Program-made: the position numbers and the translations under genes
Part shown: piece by piece, positions 15,823-23,157 of the stretch
Position numbering within the stretch: position 1 is the first letter of the stretch
Layout: each line of letters starts with the position of its first letter
Notes under the pieces: generated by a model
Databases searched by the model: none
What the model saw: only the letters and a program-made list of their open reading frames with translations
What the model was told of the DNA's origin: nothing
NCBI GenBank assembly: GCA_011388675.1
Contig: DROW01000002.1
Location: forward strand, 1 to 37,277
DNA length: 37,277 nt
Direction: 5' to 3'
DNA from: Chloroflexota bacterium
GTDB taxonomy: Bacteria; Chloroflexota; Anaerolineae; B4-G1; DUEL01

Positions 15823-15872
15823 GACGGCCTGCGCTACTTCCTGCTCGATCCGTTCCGGTCGCACTCCAATTA
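15823..15872 (+). repeat. 50-bp direct repeat, copy 1
   Basis: Matches 15911-15960 at 43 of 50 positions with no gaps, from GACGGCCTGCG to CACTCCAATTA. All seven differences are transitions. The offset between copies is 88 bp. Confidence 0.85.
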
Positions 15873-15910
15873 TTGGGCGTGACCAAAATGAGTTGGCCTC
15901 GCGCAGGCTA

Positions 15911-15960
15911 GACGGCCTGCGCCACTTCCTGCTCAACCTGTTTCAGTCGCACTCTAATTA
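15911..15960 (+). repeat. 50-bp direct repeat, copy 2
   Basis: Second copy of the repeat at 15823-15872, ending CACTCTAATTA. On the complementary strand both copies can be read as a similar short peptide containing EQEVAQAV, but no start or open frame supports a gene. Confidence 0.85.
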
Positions 15961-15966
15961 ATTTTC

Positions 15967-16027
15967 AGGAAGTTCCTCACCGAACTCTGACGTATCTTCC
16001 CTAGAATGAGCGTTGGGGGAAATTCCC
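15967..16027. promoter_or_regulatory. paired GGAANTTCC dyads, possible operator
   Basis: Two perfect 11-bp dyads, AGGAAGTTCCT at 15967-15977 and GGGAAATTCCC at 16017-16027, share the core GGAANTTCC. Their centres are 50 bp apart, close to five helical turns, between divergent operons. This would suit cooperative binding of a dimeric regulator, possibly the winged-helix protein encoded at 17663; that link is speculation. Confidence 0.35.
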
Positions 16028-16034
16028 TGGGGTA

Positions 16035-16127
16035 GACCCTCCTGCAGCACTGGACGGCACGTGCAGATTTACCCGTCTAGGGGGGTGGACGGCTGGAGGA
16101 ACACGGGGCGAGGTCTGCGGGAGGGTC
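16035..16127 (+). promoter_or_regulatory. foldable leader upstream of the glycosylphosphotransferase gene
   Basis: A 13-bp closing stem (16035-16047 with 16115-16127, one G-U pair) encloses GCAC/GTGC (overlapping the stem edge) and CCGTC/GACGG (16073-16077 with 16088-16092). The ribosome binding site lies about 25 bases after it. It could be a cis-acting RNA; it does not match the c-di-GMP riboswitch consensus as I know it. Confidence 0.3.
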
Positions 16128-16160
16128 CCCTCTACTCTGTAGAACGGGAAAGCGGAGGGT

Positions 16161-17663
16161 ATGGCACAGTTGGAGGGAGAGGACTTTCAGCATGCAAGCG
16201 GGATGCCGGTCGCGATCAAGAAGCGGCCGGCGGTTGCGGAGAGGCGAGCCCGCCCGTCGATTTTCTGGGCGGTCGCGCCTCTCGTTCTGCTGGATGCTCT
16301 CTGCATCAGCGGGAGCCTGATCGCCGCGTACATCTTCCGCTTCCAGTTGATCCCGTACCACGCGCCGTTTTCGGTGATCTTTTATCGGCGTCTCGTCTAC
16401 GTCGGCGTGCCGATGTGGCTGCTCATCTTCGCCGCCCACCGGCTGTACCACCCCGACCACATCTTCGGCGGGTTGCAGGAGTACGCCAGCGCGGTCAACG
16501 CCAGCACGCTGGGCCTGGTCGCTCTCATCCTCTACAGTTTCCTCGACCGGCGCACGGAGTACGACATCTCCCGTGGATGGCTGATGATCCTGTGGCTTTT
16601 CTCCGTCGTCTCCGTCGTCGGCACCCGTTTCGGCTACCGACGGCTGATCTACCGGCTTCGGGAGCGGGGGTTGTTCGTCCGTCGGACGGTGGTGGTGGGG
16701 GCGAACGAGGAGGGAAGGGTCGTCGCCGAGCAGTTGCGCTCCGTCCCCCGCGCCGGACTCGAAGTGGTTGGCTTCGTCGATCCCAACCTGCGGCTGGGGA
16801 GCCGGGTGGACGGCCTGACCGTGCTGGGTCGGCCGGAGGGGCTGGAGGGTGTGGTGGAACGGTACGGCGTGGAGGAGATCGTCGTCATTCCCACCGCCCT
16901 GGACCGCGAGACGTTGTTGGATCTCTACCGGGACTGGGGGACGGACCGCCGGGTGCGTATTCGGCTCTCCTCCGGCCTGTACGAACTCTTCACCACCGGC
17001 GTACAAGTCCAGGAGGTCGGTTTCATCCCTCTGGTGAGCCTCAACCGGACCCGCATCACCGGGATCGACGCCGTGCTCAAGACTCTGCTCGACTACGGGG
17101 GAGCGCTGATCGGCGTGCTTCTCCTCTCTCCCCTTTTCCTGCTCATCGCCATCCTGGTCCGGCTGGATTCCCCGGGGCCGATCATCTACCGGCGGCGGGT
17201 GGTGGGCCTGGGCGGCAGGGAGTTCGATGCCTTCAAGTTCCGCACGATGATCCAAGACGCCGACGCCTACCTGGAGGCCCACCCCGAGTTGAAGAGGGAA
17301 TGGGAGGAGACCGGCAAGATCCGGAACGACCCGCGGGTCACGCGGCTGGGGCGGTTCCTCCGACGGTACAGCCTGGACGAGTTGCCTCAGTTATTCAACG
17401 TCCTCCGCGGGGAGATGAGCCTGGTGGGGCCCCGGATGATTACTCCGGCGGAATTGCGCCACTTCGGACGGTGGCGACATAACCTGCTTACCGTCAAGCC
17501 GGGGATGACCGGCCTGTGGCAGATCAGCGGCCGATCCGACCTCTCCTACGAGGAACGGGTCCGGCTGGATATGTACTACATCCGTAACTACACCATCTGG
17601 CTGGACCTGAGGCTGCTGGTCAACACCTTCTTGGTAGTGGTCAAGGGACGGGGGGCCTACTGA
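16161..17663 (+). CDS. polyprenyl-phosphate glycosylphosphotransferase (initiating glycan enzyme)
   Basis: A 500-aa membrane enzyme of the WbaP/PssY type that starts glycan assembly by transferring a sugar-1-phosphate to undecaprenyl phosphate. Four N-terminal membrane helices (about 34-150) precede a Rossmann-like CoA-binding_3 domain (RRTVVVGANEEGRVVAEQL). A further membrane helix (GALIGVLLLSPLFLLIAIL) leads into the catalytic bacterial sugar transferase domain with FDAFKFRTM, SLDELPQLFNVLRGEMSLVG and KPGMTGLWQISGRS. GGAGG lies immediately before the ATG, so the next Met (MPVAIKK, 16203) may be used instead. It heads the rightward operon and shares TGATG with the next gene. The substrate sugar is unknown. 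Confidence 0.95.
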   Translation: MAQLEGEDFQHASGMPVAIKKRPAVAERRARPSIFWAVAPLVLLDALCISGSLIAAYIFRFQLIPYHAPFSVIFYRRLVYVGVPMWLLIFAAHRLYHPDHIFGGLQEYASAVNASTLGLVALILYSFLDRRTEYDISRGWLMILWLFSVVSVVGTRFGYRRLIYRLRERGLFVRRTVVVGANEEGRVVAEQLRSVPRAGLEVVGFVDPNLRLGSRVDGLTVLGRPEGLEGVVERYGVEEIVVIPTALDRETLLDLYRDWGTDRRVRIRLSSGLYELFTTGVQVQEVGFIPLVSLNRTRITGIDAVLKTLLDYGGALIGVLLLSPLFLLIAILVRLDSPGPIIYRRRVVGLGGREFDAFKFRTMIQDADAYLEAHPELKREWEETGKIRNDPRVTRLGRFLRRYSLDELPQLFNVLRGEMSLVGPRMITPAELRHFGRWRHNLLTVKPGMTGLWQISGRSDLSYEERVRLDMYYIRNYTIWLDLRLLVNTFLVVVKGRGAY

Positions 17664-18148
17664 TGATGGGAGCCGGCTCGGCCCTCCAACGAAGTCAAGG
17701 TCGCTTTCCCTTTTCTTCGTCCGGTTTGTCTGAAGGTCTCGATAAGATGGAAGATCGTGTGAAGCAAGCGGAGCAGGAGGAGCACGGGGAGCCGATCGGC
17801 CGTCTGATGGCGGGTGTGGACCCGGAACTCCTCGCCTTTCTTCGAGCGCAGGTGGACTCGTTCACCAAGTGGGATCTGCTTCACTTCTTTTACGAAAACC
17901 CCCACGCCGCCGACACCGCCGGCAACATCGCCCTTTACATCGGCCGGAATTCCGCCAACGTTGAAGCGGACCTGGACGACCTGGCGAAGCGGGGGGTACT
18001 GACGGTCCGCCATCTGGGGGGGATGAGGGTGTACTCCCTCTCCTCCGATCCGGTCATTTGGGAACAGATCCGTCGGTTTATCCAGGCCTGCGGCGACCGG
18101 GAGTTTCGGGTCAAAGCGATCTACCACATCGTTCGCGGCATGCGCTGA
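17663..18148 (+). CDS. small winged-helix protein, probable operon regulator
   Basis: A 161-aa cytoplasmic protein. The central part (about 62-140) looks like a winged helix: KWDLLHFFYENPHAADTAGNIALYIG as helices, NSANVEADLDDLAKRGVLTV as a recognition-helix and wing start, and GGMRVYSLS as the wing. It is not a family I can name. The start overlaps the previous stop in TGATG; an internal ATG at 17747 (MEDRVKQAEQ) is a good alternative because residues 1-28 are poorly conserved in character. Embedded between the priming transferase and sugar isomerase genes, it may control this cluster. A non-DNA-binding role is equally possible. Confidence 0.7.
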   Translation: MMGAGSALQRSQGRFPFSSSGLSEGLDKMEDRVKQAEQEEHGEPIGRLMAGVDPELLAFLRAQVDSFTKWDLLHFFYENPHAADTAGNIALYIGRNSANVEADLDDLAKRGVLTVRHLGGMRVYSLSSDPVIWEQIRRFIQACGDREFRVKAIYHIVRGMR

Positions 18149-18179
18149 TGCCGTGTGCCTGAACGGTGAGGAAATCTGG

Positions 18180-18863
18180 GTGAGGAGGAGAAGATTGGAA
18201 CGGGACAGCGTCGTAAGGTATCTGGACGAGGTGCAGGAGGTATTGGGGAACCTTCCTCTCGCCGCCATACGAGAGGTGGCGGACGTGCTGCTCAGCGCAA
18301 ACTACGTGGGGAGCACCGTCTTCACGATGGGCAACGGGGGGAGCGCAGCGACGGCCTCTCACTTCGCCTGCGACCTGGCGAAGGGAACGATCCGGCCCGG
18401 TCGTCCCCGCTTCCGGGTGATGGCCCTCACCGACAACGTTCCTTTGATGACGGCGTGGAGCAACGACGCGGCGTATGAGGATCTTTTCGCCGAGCAGTTG
18501 CGCAACCTGATCCAGCGGGGGGACGTCGTCGTCGCCTTCAGCGGCAGCGGTAATTCCCCTAACGTGCTGAACGCGGTGGAACTGGCTCACCGGATGGGCG
18601 GGATCACCATCGGCTTCTCCGGCTTCGACGGCGGGAGGTTGAGCACGATGGTGGACGTGCCGGTGGTCGTCCCCTCCCACTGTATGGAGCAGATCGAGGA
18701 CGTCCACCTGGTCCTGTGCCATCTCATCACCACGGTGCTACGGGAACGACTGGAGCGGATCGAGCCTCCCGTCAGCCTGATGCTGGACCTGGGGGTTCAA
18801 ACCCTCGTGCGTTGGCCTTCTTCCGGCGGGACGGAGGGGGGCTCGAACGGGCACCGACCGTAG
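18180..18863 (+). CDS. gmhA: SIS-domain sugar isomerase, GmhA-like (sedoheptulose-7-phosphate isomerase)
   Basis: A protein of about 227 aa converting sedoheptulose 7-phosphate to D-glycero-D-manno-heptose 7-phosphate, by family. SIS motifs are [21 protein letters not shown] and [17 protein letters not shown], and the late [10 protein letters not shown] gives the catalytic Glu/His region. The start is uncertain. GTG at 18180 follows AGGA at good distance, TTG at 18195 follows GAGGAGGAG closely, and GTG at 18153 gives the longest form. The last 20 residues after IEPPV are not typical. The next gene encodes the phosphatase of the same pathway, which supports the assignment. Confidence 0.85.
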   Translation: MRRRRLERDSVVRYLDEVQEVLGNLPLAAIREVADVLLSANYVGSTVFTMGNGGSAATASHFACDLAKGTIRPGRPRFRVMALTDNVPLMTAWSNDAAYEDLFAEQLRNLIQRGDVVVAFSGSGNSPNVLNAVELAHRMGGITIGFSGFDGGRLSTMVDVPVVVPSHCMEQIEDVHLVLCHLITTVLRERLERIEPPVSLMLDLGVQTLVRWPSSGGTEGGSNGHRP

Positions 18864-18883
18864 CCCCCGGCGGAGGGACGACG

Positions 18884-19474
18884 ATGCCCAGGGCCGTGTT
18901 CATCGATCGGGACGGGGTGGTCTGCCGCAACCGAGAGGACTACGTGAAGAGTTGGGAGGAGTTCCATTTCCTCCCCGGCGCGCTCGACGCCCTGGCCCGG
19001 CTGGCCCAGACCGACCTGCGGATCGTCGTCGTCACGAACCAATCCGCGATCAACCGGGGGATCGTGCCGGCCGAAGTGGTGGAATCGATCCACGCCCGAA
19101 TGGTCAGCGCGATCGAGGCCAACGGAGGGCGGGTGGACGGCGTCTTCTACTGCCCTCACCGCCCCGACGAGGGGTGCTCCTGTCGCAAGCCCCGGCCTGG
19201 CCTGCTCCTCCGGGCAGCGGAGCAGTTGGCACTGGACCTGGAGGGGTCTTACCTCGTCGGGGATGCGGAGAGCGATATGCGGGCCGGGCGGGCCGTGGGG
19301 TGCCGTCGGTTCCTGGTCCTCACCGGCCGGGGGCGGCGGCAACTGCTCCGCTGCCTGATCCACGGCGAGCGGGGGTTCGCCGTCGTGCCCGACCTGCAGG
19401 CCGCGGTGGGCCGCATCCTGCGTCTGGAACGGCAACGGCGGACCGTTCCGCTGGAGGAGACGGTTGGATGTTGA
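18884..19474 (+). CDS. gmhB: D-glycero-D-manno-heptose-1,7-bisphosphate 7-phosphatase, GmhB-like
   Basis: A 196-aa HAD phosphatase. The nucleophile motif is FIDRDGVV, followed by [11 protein letters not shown] and [15 protein letters not shown]. The zinc-binding loop is [14 protein letters not shown], with Cys, His, Cys, Cys as in GmhB. GGAGGG precedes the ATG at 18884. It follows the GmhA-like gene by 20 bases and overlaps the acyltransferase start by seven. Kinase and nucleotidyltransferase genes needed to finish an activated heptose are not in the window, so they must lie elsewhere or the pathway differs. A histidinol-phosphatase-type activity is the main alternative. Confidence 0.88.
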   Translation: MPRAVFIDRDGVVCRNREDYVKSWEEFHFLPGALDALARLAQTDLRIVVVTNQSAINRGIVPAEVVESIHARMVSAIEANGGRVDGVFYCPHRPDEGCSCRKPRPGLLLRAAEQLALDLEGSYLVGDAESDMRAGRAVGCRRFLVLTGRGRRQLLRCLIHGERGFAVVPDLQAAVGRILRLERQRRTVPLEETVGC

Positions 19475-20211
19475 CGACCCAGAAGATGGAGGCCGTATCC
19501 CGGGCGCCGGACGCGGCCGTCGCTGCCGCCCGGGAGGGCCGCCTGCGCTACTACCTGCGAGGCCAGTCCACCGGCATCGGCCGCTACGTGCTGGAGCAGA
19601 CGCTCTACTTCTTCCTGCACGGCGTCCCCGGCCTGCTGGGCATCGGCCTGCGGGCGCTGGCTTATCGGCTGATCCTGCACAGCGACGGCCTGCCGGTGAT
19701 CGAGGACCACGTCCGTCTCGCCCAGCCGGCCAACATCCACCTGGGCCGCCACGTCTACCTCGACCACGGCGTCTACCTCCACGCTTGCCCACAGGGGATC
19801 TTCATCGGCGACGAGACCTTCGTCATGCACGGGAGCGAACTCCACGTCTACAACTTCCGCGACCTGCCCAACGCGGGGATCTGGATCGGTCGGAAGTGCT
19901 TCATCGGCGAGTTCTGCCTGATCCGCGGACAGGGCGGCGTCCACATCGGCGACGAGGTTTTGCTGGCCCCGCGGGTCCAGATCCTGGCGGTGAACCACCT
20001 CTTCGACGATCCAACCCAGCCGATCATCCGCCAGGGGATCTCGGCACAGGGGATCGTGGTGGAGGATGGGGCGTGGATCGGGGCGGGCGCGATCTTGCTG
20101 GACGGCGTGCGCGTGGGGAAGGGAGCGGTGGTGGGGGCCGGAGCGGTGGTCACCCGGGACGTGCCGCCGCACACGGTGGCCGTAGGGGTGCCTGCCCGGG
20201 TGACTGGGTGA
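19468..20211 (+). CDS. left-handed beta-helix (hexapeptide) acyltransferase
   Basis: A 247-aa protein of the WcaF/maltose-acetyltransferase class, probably O- or N-acylating a glycan sugar with acetyl-CoA. The hexapeptide repeats run from about residue 80 ([20 protein letters not shown]) to the end. [11 protein letters not shown] contains the likely catalytic His, and [17 protein letters not shown] and [22 protein letters not shown] are the typical terminal coils. The N-terminal 75 residues, with a hydrophobic amphipathic stretch ([20 protein letters not shown]), may bind the membrane. GGAGGAGA precedes the ATG. The last codons and stop fall in the first units of an 8-bp tandem array. Confidence 0.88.
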   Translation: MLTTQKMEAVSRAPDAAVAAAREGRLRYYLRGQSTGIGRYVLEQTLYFFLHGVPGLLGIGLRALAYRLILHSDGLPVIEDHVRLAQPANIHLGRHVYLDHGVYLHACPQGIFIGDETFVMHGSELHVYNFRDLPNAGIWIGRKCFIGEFCLIRGQGGVHIGDEVLLAPRVQILAVNHLFDDPTQPIIRQGISAQGIVVEDGAWIGAGAILLDGVRVGKGAVVGAGAVVTRDVPPHTVAVGVPARVTG

Positions 20212-20239
20212 CTGGGTGAGTGGGTGACTGGGGGAGTGG
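20200..20239 (+). repeat. 8-bp tandem repeat array (GTGACTGG), five units
   Basis: Five octamers: GTGACTGG, GTGACTGG, GTGAGTGG, GTGACTGG and GGGAGTGG. The first two encode the final residues and stop codon of the acyltransferase; the rest lie in the gap before the GT2 gene. The repeat therefore sets the end of a protein. Confidence 0.85.
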
Positions 20240-20267
20240 GAGATCAAGGGATTTGGGAGGTCGCAAT

Positions 20268-21479
20268 ATGAATGTACTTTCGGTAGTGATTCCGGCATAC
20301 AACGAGGAGGGGGGCATTGCGCAGATCATCGAACGGGTCCTCTCCATCCGCCCGCGGCTGCCGGAGGTCGGGGTGGACGATCTGGAACTGATCGTCGTGG
20401 ACGATGGATCGCGAGATCGGACGGCGGAGATCGCTGCCCGCTACCCCGAGGTCCGTCTGATCCGCCACAAGGTGAACCAGGGGTACGGGGCTGCGCTGAA
20501 GACCGGCTTCAGCCACGCCCGGGGGAACCTGCTGGGTTTCCTCGACGCCGACGGGACCTACCCGCCGGAGCACTTCCCGGAACTGTGTAAGGTAGCCCTG
20601 AAGGAAGGGGCCGATCTGGTGATCGGGTCGCGGATGGCGGGGGAGGAGAACGAGATGCCCCTGGTCCGCCGGATCGGCAACCTCATCTTCGCCAACTTAG
20701 TGAGCCTTCTGGGCAACCACCGGGTCAGCGACAGTGCCAGCGGGATGCGGGTCATCCGCCGCGAAGCGTTGCCCCGTCTCTACCCCCTGCCCGACGGGCT
20801 GAACTTCACCCCGGTGATGAGCACCCGCGCGCTCCACGAGGACATCCGGTGGAAAGAGGTCCCGATCCCCTACAGAGAACGGGTCGGCCGGTCGAAACTG
20901 AGCGTCGTCCGGGACGGGATGCGGTTCTTCAGCACCATCGTCTGGACCGCCCTCAACTACAACCCGGTCCGTATCCTCGGCGGGCTCGGCCTGTTCCTGC
21001 TGGCCGTTACCGGCCTGATCGGCGCGGTGGTGGTCGGGATGCGGCTCTCGGGCATCACCCGCCTGGGACCGTGGGGTGTGGTCGCCGTCTTCACCGCTGC
21101 CCTCAGCGCCGTCTCCGGCGTAACCCTCTTCTCGTTGGGGGCTACCTTCAACTATCTGGTCTCCCTCTTCCACAAACGCCCGGTTCGCCAGGGCCTTCTC
21201 GGTCGCCCCCTCTTCAAGCAGCCGTTGGAGCGCCACTTCGGGTGGATGGGGTTGACGGCCCTCGTCGCTGGTCTGGCCCTCGGCGCGGCGAGCCTGACCC
21301 TCTCGCTCACTGGCTGGCCCGTCGAGCGGCTCTGGCTCTACCTGCTGGGCGCGGCGATGGTCAGTCTGGTGGGCCTGCAACTCGCGGTCTTCTGGCTGAT
21401 TATGCAGGTGCTGGCGGAACTGAGCCAGCGCGAGGTCCAGGTGGCCCAGGATATGGAGGGCTCCCCGTGCAGCGAGTAA
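20268..21479 (+). CDS. membrane family 2 glycosyltransferase (DPM1/GtrB-like)
   Basis: A 403-aa enzyme with an N-terminal GT2 domain (VVIPAYNEEGGI, VVDDGSRDRT, HKVNQGYGAALKTGF, DADGTYPPEHF) and a C-terminal region with four hydrophobic segments: about 229-251 (LGGLGLFLLAVTGLIGAVVV), 269-294, 325-348 and 356-385. By family it would load a sugar onto polyprenyl phosphate. It is a distant relative of the soluble GT2 at 1124, sharing GALKTGF-type motifs. The ATG at 20268 has GGGAGG at 20255-20260. Its last codons overlap the start of the radical SAM gene by 13 bases. Confidence 0.9.
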   Translation: MNVLSVVIPAYNEEGGIAQIIERVLSIRPRLPEVGVDDLELIVVDDGSRDRTAEIAARYPEVRLIRHKVNQGYGAALKTGFSHARGNLLGFLDADGTYPPEHFPELCKVALKEGADLVIGSRMAGEENEMPLVRRIGNLIFANLVSLLGNHRVSDSASGMRVIRREALPRLYPLPDGLNFTPVMSTRALHEDIRWKEVPIPYRERVGRSKLSVVRDGMRFFSTIVWTALNYNPVRILGGLGLFLLAVTGLIGAVVVGMRLSGITRLGPWGVVAVFTAALSAVSGVTLFSLGATFNYLVSLFHKRPVRQGLLGRPLFKQPLERHFGWMGLTALVAGLALGAASLTLSLTGWPVERLWLYLLGAAMVSLVGLQLAVFWLIMQVLAELSQREVQVAQDMEGSPCSE

Positions 21480-23143
21480 ACCGTGGGGCGGGGATGCGGG
21501 AGCGGGTTCACCCCCCCCGCTTTCCCGACGCCGACGAGGTGGTGCGGAGAGCGGTGGAGGCCCGCCCGGGGGGGGCGGTGGACATCCTCTTCGTCAACCC
21601 GCCCGCCCCCGACCGGGGGATCTGGATCCGAAGCCAGCACCGGGTGGGGCGGCGGTCGCGGGAGGGGATGATCTGGCCCCAGGTGAGCCTGGCCCAACTG
21701 GCCGCCCTCTTCCCCGATTACCGAGTCGAGGTGATCGACGCCATCCCCCTGCGGATGGACTGGGCCGAGTTCGAGCGACTGTTGGAGGAGAAGCGGCCCC
21801 GGTACTACGTGACCCAGGTCACCGCGCCGACGCTGCGCAACGATATGTACGGCACATTCCTAGCCCGCAGCCTCGGCGCGACGACCATCGCCTTCGGCAC
21901 CCACGTCACCCCCATCCCCCGCGAGACGATGCGCGCCTTCCCCAGCCTGGACTTCGCCCTGCGGGGGGAGCCGGAACTGACGCTGCGGGAGTTGATCGAC
22001 ACGCTGGAAGGGAACAAGGAGCAGGGAGCAGGGAGCAGGGAGCAGAGGTGGTGGCCGGGGGTGGAGCCGGGGTTCGCAGCGCGGCTGCGGAAACTCTTCA
22101 CCGACGCCGATCCCGACTGGCAACCCGCCTGGCTCAACCTGAAACCTGAAACTCCGAGACCCGCAACCCTGAGGCACATCAAGGGTCTCGTCTGGCGAGA
22201 TGGCAGCGAAATCGTCGTTAACCCCGACCGCCCCTTCATCCGCCACCTGGACGACCTGCCCATCCCCCGCCACGACCTCCTCCCGTTGGAGAAGTACCGC
22301 GCTCCTCTGGTCCGTGGCCCCTACGCCTTCGTCGTCACCAGCCGGGGTTGCCCCGGTGGGTGCCGGTTCTGCATCAAACACGTCTCCTACGGCTCCTCCG
22401 TCCGCTTCCGCTCCCCGGAAAACATCCTCGAAGAACTGGAACTCCTGGTCGATCTGGGTGTCCGCTCCGTGCACATGTACGCCGACCTGTTCACGGTGAG
22501 CCGGGAGCAGGTGATGGGGCTGTGCGAGTTGATCCTCCAGCGAGGGCTGCGGATCCGGTGGACCTGCAACAGCCGGGTGGACTTCGTGGACCCGGAGATG
22601 CTGCGGATGATGGGGAGGGCTGGCTGCTGGATGATCTCCTGGGGGATCGAATCGGGTAGCGAGGAAATCCTGCGCCGGGCGCACAAGGGCATCTCCCTCG
22701 ACCAGGTGGAGCGGGCCCTCCGCTGGGCCCACGAGGCCGGCATTCGCAATTGGGGCTACTTCATCATCGGCCTCCCCGGGGAGACGGAGGACACCATCAA
22801 AGAGACCATCCGTTTCGCCAAACGGCTCCCCCTCGATCTTGCCCTCTTTCACATCGCCGCTCCTTACCCCGGCTCTCCCTTCTTCTTCGAGGTGGTCGAA
22901 AAGGGATGGTTCCGCCCCGGCACGCGGTGGGAGGAGGTGGATATGGACCGCTCGACGGTGCTGGACTACCCCCACCTGGGGGCGGAGGAACTGGAGAAAT
23001 GGGCCCGGCGGGCGTTCAGGTCCTGGGCGTTGCGACCGGGTCCGATGTGGACCTACCTGCGGATGCTGCTGGGAGCCCCGTCGATGTGGCGGCCCGCGCT
23101 GGAGATCGGCCTGGAAAGCCTGGGCTGGGCCGTGGGCAGTTAG
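21467..23143 (+). CDS. B12-binding-domain radical SAM enzyme
   Basis: A 558-aa enzyme. The N-terminal half resembles the cobalamin-binding fold of this class (VDILFVNPPAPDRGIW, then LAQLAALFPDYRVEVIDA and FGTHVTPIP). The radical SAM core starts with the [4Fe-4S] motif CPGGCRFC (C295, C299, C302), followed by MISWGIESGSEEILRRAHKG and WGYFIIGLPGETEDTI. It probably modifies a sugar, lipid or other glycan component by a radical reaction such as methylation; the substrate is unknown. GTG at 21467 has GGAGGG six bases upstream; ATG at 21494 is an alternative. The linker between domains holds two different 7-bp repeat arrays read in frame. Confidence 0.88.
   Translation: MQRVNRGAGMRERVHPPRFPDADEVVRRAVEARPGGAVDILFVNPPAPDRGIWIRSQHRVGRRSREGMIWPQVSLAQLAALFPDYRVEVIDAIPLRMDWAEFERLLEEKRPRYYVTQVTAPTLRNDMYGTFLARSLGATTIAFGTHVTPIPRETMRAFPSLDFALRGEPELTLRELIDTLEGNKEQGAGSREQRWWPGVEPGFAARLRKLFTDADPDWQPAWLNLKPETPRPATLRHIKGLVWRDGSEIVVNPDRPFIRHLDDLPIPRHDLLPLEKYRAPLVRGPYAFVVTSRGCPGGCRFCIKHVSYGSSVRFRSPENILEELELLVDLGVRSVHMYADLFTVSREQVMGLCELILQRGLRIRWTCNSRVDFVDPEMLRMMGRAGCWMISWGIESGSEEILRRAHKGISLDQVERALRWAHEAGIRNWGYFIIGLPGETEDTIKETIRFAKRLPLDLALFHIAAPYPGSPFFFEVVEKGWFRPGTRWEEVDMDRSTVLDYPHLGAEELEKWARRAFRSWALRPGPMWTYLRMLLGAPSMWRPALEIGLESLGWAVGS
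22018..22045 (+). repeat. 7-bp tandem array (GGAGCAG) inside the radical SAM gene
   Basis: Four perfect GGAGCAG heptamers, read in frame as about ten residues (KEQGAGSREQ) at 184-193. Because the unit is not a multiple of three, each copy is read in a different frame. Confidence 0.9.
22136..22170 (+). repeat. degenerate 7-bp tandem array (AACCTGA) inside the radical SAM gene
   Basis: Five heptamers with increasing divergence: AACCTGA, AACCTGA, AACTCCG, AGACCCG, CAACCCT. They encode NLKPETPRPATL at about 224-235, in the same inter-domain linker as the GGAGCAG array 90 bases upstream. Confidence 0.65.
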
Positions 23144-23157
23144 AAAGGCGGCGGGGA

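Larger units (their letters stand above)
15664..16160. other. divergent intergenic control region
   Basis: About 500 bases between two operons read in opposite directions, with no credible gene on either strand. It contains a 50-bp direct repeat, two GGAANTTCC dyads 50 bp apart and a foldable leader next to the glycosylphosphotransferase gene. Promoters for both operons should lie here, but I could not pick reliable -10 and -35 boxes. Confidence 0.7.

Noticed and set aside
15823-15960. The 50-bp direct repeat as a CRISPR array
   Set aside because: Only two diverged copies with an 88-bp period, no further units and no cas genes in the window.
16035-16127. The leader as a c-di-GMP riboswitch
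   Set aside because: The conserved bases I know for that class are not present, only a similar size and position.
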